From Bacillota bacterium (GTDB lineage Bacteria > Bacillota > Clostridia > Christensenellales > Aristaeellaceae), in assembly GCA_023460055.1 (NCBI GenBank), contig JAEWRJ010000139.1, positions 1-8,658 on the forward strand: a DNA stretch of 8,658 nucleotides, written 5' to 3'. Position 1 is the first letter of the stretch. Every line of letters begins with the position of its first letter. Positions 6,664 through 8,658 of the stretch are shown one piece after another. A program made the translations under genes and the position numbers. The notes below the pieces were generated by a model that was given only the letters and a program-made list of their open reading frames with translations, had not been told where the DNA came from and did not search any database.

Positions 6664-7296
6664 TCAGAGGTTCTTGATCGCGTTGATCAGCTCCACAGCC
6701 TTTGCCGCCGTCTCACCGGTCACGCTGGCGCAGCGGGCTTTGCGCTCATCGCTGGCCATGGTCACATTGGCCGCCGCCATATAGGCGCTGCAGGAATCGA
6801 GGCAATCAACGGAATTGGACACCGTGGTCGGGTTGGTGATTTCCGGCTGATATCCCGGGAAGGGATGCTCACGGTACCAGGCAAACAGGCCCTTGACCAC
6901 TTCCTTGGCTTCTGCCGGTTCACAAACCAGGCCAGCCGCCATGATCGCGCCCGCCAGTGATCCGCACAGGCTGGCCGCTCCGAACCCGGCCGATGCGCTG
7001 GCCAGCATTTTGACAGGCACCTGATCAAAGGGATACCCGACGGTATCGGCGAGCTGGCCGATGATGGCGTCAAACGCGCCCATGCCGCAGCCGCCGAATG
7101 AATAGAAGCTCTTGTATCCTCTCTCCAGCGCAGCCTGCGGGTCAAGCTTCACATAGGCAAAAGGATAAGCAGGCTCGCTTGGTGACGCTTCAGCCGACAG
7201 GCTCATCAGGGGGCTGGCTACCGTGGCAAGCGTAAAGCCGGCCAATAGTTTACCGGAAGTCTTCAGAAAGTCACGGCGGGTTTGAATGGTCTCCAT
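6664..7296 (-). CDS. Tat-exported C_GCAxxG_C_C-family protein
   Basis: A 210-residue exported protein. The N-terminus TRRDFLKTSG is a twin-arginine motif, followed by a hydrophobic stretch and a likely AEA-S cleavage near residue 37. The mature part matches the C_GCAxxG_C_C family: GGCGMGAFDAI around C70, then ASAGFGAASLCGSLAGAIMA around C111, and cysteines at 125, 165, 169 and 189. No CxxCH haem motif is present, so it is not a split-Soret-type cytochrome. Tat export implies folding, perhaps with a cofactor, before crossing the membrane. GGGAGG lies eight bases before ATG 7296. It has its own promoter and terminator, and its promoter carries the same palindrome as the NifX/MinD operon, which suggests joint control. 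Function of the family is unknown; a redox or metal-binding role is inferred. Confidence 0.87.
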   Translation of the reverse strand: METIQTRRDFLKTSGKLLAGFTLATVASPLMSLSAEASPSEPAYPFAYVKLDPQAALERGYKSFYSFGGCGMGAFDAIIGQLADTVGYPFDQVPVKMLASASAGFGAASLCGSLAGAIMAAGLVCEPAEAKEVVKGLFAWYREHPFPGYQPEITNPTTVSNSVDCLDSCSAYMAAANVTMASDERKARCASVTGETAAKAVELINAIKNL

Positions 7297-7322
7297 GTCA
7301 ATATCCTCCCTTGTTTTTGTGA

Positions 7323-7351
7323 ATTATATTATTTTATTCATCATAAGTCAA
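7323..7351 (-). promoter_or_regulatory. Sigma-A-type promoter of the C_GCAxxG gene
   Basis: On the minus strand TTGACT (7351-7346), a 17-bp A/T-rich spacer and TATAAT (7328-7323) form a near-consensus promoter ending 26 bases before the start codon region of 7296. The surrounding DNA is much richer in A/T than the genes. Confidence 0.8.
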
Positions 7352-7352
7352 G

Positions 7353-7364
7353 TGACATATGTCA
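7353..7364. promoter_or_regulatory. Palindromic operator candidate O3 (upstream of C_GCAxxG gene)
   Basis: TGACATATGTCA is identical to the 12-bp core of O1. It ends one base from the -35 box of the gene's promoter. This position fits an activator or a repressor. Confidence 0.7.
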
Positions 7365-7466
7365 TTTTCATCAAGAAATTATCGTTGTTTTATAAGAGTT
7401 TTTATAAATTCTACCCCTGCTGTCTTAGGTGTTTTTTTCACGCAGAACTTCAACCGTCTGATGATC

Positions 7467-7500
7467 AAAAAGAAAACGCCCGGGTGTAAACCCGAGCGTT
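7467..7500 (-). terminator. Rho-independent terminator, minus strand
   Basis: AACGC and CGGGT on one arm (7475-7485) pair with ACCCG and GCGTT on the other (7490-7500), with one mismatch and a GTAA loop, then TTTTCTTTTT on the minus strand. No intact gene now lies directly upstream of it. It may be the old terminator of the AIM24 remnant. Confidence 0.75.
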
Positions 7501-7514
7501 CAATTCATATGCGG

Positions 7515-7702
7515 TTATACTGATGCAAAACCTTGATGCGGCGAAAGCAGCGCGCTTTACAGCACTTGCTTTCTTCTTCTCTCATTGGACTTCCGGTTCG
7601 CTCACCCCGCCGCCGGCGGCGCTTATCTCTATCCCGGGCAGGGGCAAAGCACTGGGACAAAAAACCGATGAAGCGATGCGTAAACGTTTGGAATCAGTAT
7701 AA
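7515..7702. repeat. Possible small inverted-repeat (MITE-like) element
   Basis: TTATACTGAT at 7515-7524 is mirrored by ATCAGTATAA at 7693-7702, and similarity continues inward at a lower level for about 20 more bases (AAAC, TT and GC positions agree). The 188-bp interval codes for nothing I recognise and holds a GC-rich palindrome CGCCGCCGGCGGCG at 7608-7621. The right end coincides with the point where AIM24-like coding stops. I see no clear target duplication. Other copies in the genome would be needed to confirm it. Confidence 0.35.
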
Positions 7703-7829
7703 AGCCTTCGCCGCCAAATAGCCCGGCGCCAGGCTTTTTGCTGAAGAAGAAGACGGACAGGTTAACCCTCGTTTCAGATGCCGGGAAGGCGCTCTTTTGC
7801 AGGATCATCTCCCAGCCGGGGCTTACCTG
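7695..7829 (-). pseudogene. AIM24-family protein remnant
   Basis: Read on the minus strand, this stretch gives QVSPGWEMILQKSAFPASET and then, after RVNLSVFFFS, KKPGAGLFGGEGFIL. The order QKSAFLASE-like, then SKKLGAGLFGGEGFIL-like, is the core of AIM24 (TIGR00266) proteins, which are normally over 200 residues. About 45 residues are recognisable. The frame then runs on without similarity to a TAG at 7631-7629, and upstream it is open but unlike the family. Both ends are therefore lost. The break after GFIL falls at the end of the possible inverted-repeat element. I read the similarity by eye; it is a short but very characteristic motif. Confidence 0.6.
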
Positions 7830-7858
7830 AAAAATGAAGAGACCTGTGGATGGCGTTG

Positions 7859-7893
7859 AAAAAGGCAGGAAGCCTTTTGTCTCCTGCCTTTTT
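7859..7893. terminator. Bidirectional terminator after the surface-protein gene
   Basis: AAAAAGGCAGGA (7859-7870) pairs perfectly with TCCTGCCTTTTT (7882-7893) around an 11-base loop, giving a T-run on both strands. On the minus strand it begins six bases after the TAA of the surface-protein gene. Confidence 0.88.
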
Positions 7894-7898
7894 CATTA

Positions 7899-8658
7899 TT
7901 ATCTATGTCCTTGTTTTCTTTTGAGAAGTATCACGCCGCCAAACATAAGAAGAGACAAGACGGCGAGATACAATGGCAGCAAGAGATGGGAATCGCCGGT
8001 TTTTGGCATCTCCATGACATTGAGGAACTGGATATCCCCACCATACGGCACCCCATTCTTTTCATAGTCCGTTTTCACAGAGAGCCTTCCACCGGACGCG
8101 GTCGTCTTGATGATGACACGGTATACCGTATTATCATACTCAATCATTCCATCGTCACCTTTCACTTCCCGGATGGTATACATGAAGGTTCCGGTTTTGC
8201 TGAAAAGCCGGTCCGTGAACTGTAACCGCCCGAACGCATCATTCGATACAGTTTCAATAACCGTTTTATCCCCGCCCAACAGCTGGAATGTGAACTGACC
8301 TTCTTTCAACGCTCCATTCAACAGCTTCTTGGTTGCGGACAGAGAAACACTGACCGGCCCATAAGATGTCGGCTCGTCCACCATCTGTATCTTTGCGTCC
8401 GCCGCGCCAACCCAGGTCCCGCCTTCCTTGATCCGGATTGTTCCATCAGGTTCAACCCTGAACGTGATCGCAACGGCCGTTTCGTAGCCCAGCGGTGCCC
8501 GGTCTTCTGCCATCGTGTACTCGCCTGCGAACAGCTGCAGCACCTTCGTTGTCCCGCCCGACGTCCATGTCTCGCTGAAGGTTCCGCCGTTGACGTCCGT
8601 TCCGGAGACAGTGATCTGCGCGCCCGCCAGTTCTTCCCCCTGGCCCGCCGCGACCTTC
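7899..8658 (-). CDS. Sortase-anchored surface protein with CnaB and pilin-type isopeptide domains (5' end outside window)
   Basis: The C-terminal 252 residues of a cell-wall-anchored protein; the frame is open to the window edge, so GTG 8543 is not the start. Numbered from the first visible codon (K1), residues 1-97 look like a CnaB/SpaA domain: K1 as the usual bond-forming Lys, E51 in YTMAEDRAPLGY as the catalytic Glu, and D94 in MVDEP where Asn is common. Residues 100-215 match the streptococcal pilin isopeptide (FctA/Spy0128-like) domain, with K110 or K111, E164 in YTIREV and N213 in FLN. The end is a sorting signal: MPKTGD (217-222, an LPXTG variant with Met), a hydrophobic helix, and KRKQGHR. 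Such proteins are adhesins or pilus subunits with self-formed Lys-Asn crosslinks. Repeated CnaB domains may lie upstream. Confidence 0.9.
   Translation of the reverse strand, partial: KVAAGQGEELAGAQITVSGTDVNGGTFSETWTSGGTTKVLQLFAGEYTMAEDRAPLGYETAVAITFRVEPDGTIRIKEGGTWVGAADAKIQMVDEPTSYGPVSVSLSATKKLLNGALKEGQFTFQLLGGDKTVIETVSNDAFGRLQFTDRLFSKTGTFMYTIREVKGDDGMIEYDNTVYRVIIKTTASGGRLSVKTDYEKNGVPYGGDIQFLNVMEMPKTGDSHLLLPLYLAVLSLLMFGGVILLKRKQGHR

Noticed and set aside
6577..6960. Plus-strand open frame opposite the C_GCAxxG gene
   Set aside because: It is a shadow of a well-supported Tat-exported protein and matches no family I know.
7523..7702. 59-codon plus-strand frame ending KRLESV, and a weak plus-strand hairpin with T-run at 7701-7739
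   Set aside because: No ribosome binding site, low-complexity Pro/Ala content, and the hairpin overlaps the AIM24 remnant on the other strand. I could not support a gene.
1..8658. CRISPR array, tRNA or rRNA genes, phage or complete insertion sequence
   Set aside because: I saw no regularly spaced repeats, cloverleaf-type sequence, rRNA motifs, integrase or transposase coding on either strand.

Overview
The window looks like a chromosomal segment of an anaerobic Gram-positive bacterium, probably a GC-rich member of the Clostridia (Bacillota). The evidence is strong AGGAGG-type ribosome binding sites, an M3 oligoendopeptidase, a sortase-anchored surface protein with CnaB and pilin-type isopeptide domains, and a set of iron-sulfur and NifX-type genes found mainly in anaerobes. 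I cannot name a genus.

Layout: (1) 1-1068, plus strand: 3' part of an M3-family oligoendopeptidase, closed by a perfect 12-bp stem terminator. (2) 6342 down to 1219, minus strand: a compact nine-reading-frame operon in the order DUF5320 protein, DUF134 helix-turn-helix protein, NifX-like protein A, two MinD-like ATPases each with two inserted [4Fe-4S] motifs, a 57-residue ZIP-transporter-like fragment, an MBL-fold hydrolase, an Mrp/NBP35-type ATPase, and NifX-like protein B with a His-rich tail. (3) 7296-6664, minus strand: a Tat-exported C_GCAxxG_C_C-family protein with its own promoter and terminator. (4) 7297-7898: a stretch with no intact gene, holding an eroded AIM24-family remnant, a possible small inverted-repeat element and two terminators. 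(5) 8658-7899, minus strand: C-terminal part of an LPXTG-type surface protein.

The operon is built from the same parts as the orange protein (ORP) locus of Desulfovibrio: NifX-family proteins, paired MinD-like ferredoxin ATPases and Mrp. The orange protein carries a Mo-Cu sulfide cluster. The likely theme here is assembly or carriage of a metal-sulfur cluster, with ATPases as scaffold or delivery proteins and NifX-type proteins as carriers. The substrate cannot be read from sequence.

The most striking structure is regulatory. The palindrome TGACATATGTCA occurs just downstream of the -10 box of the operon promoter, a related direct repeat overlaps its -35 box, and the same palindrome abuts the -35 box of the Tat/C_GCAxxG gene. 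Both promoters are near-consensus sigma-A type. This predicts a two-transcript regulon linking the cytoplasmic cluster to an exported cysteine protein. The regulator is not identified; the operon's own DUF134 protein is one candidate.
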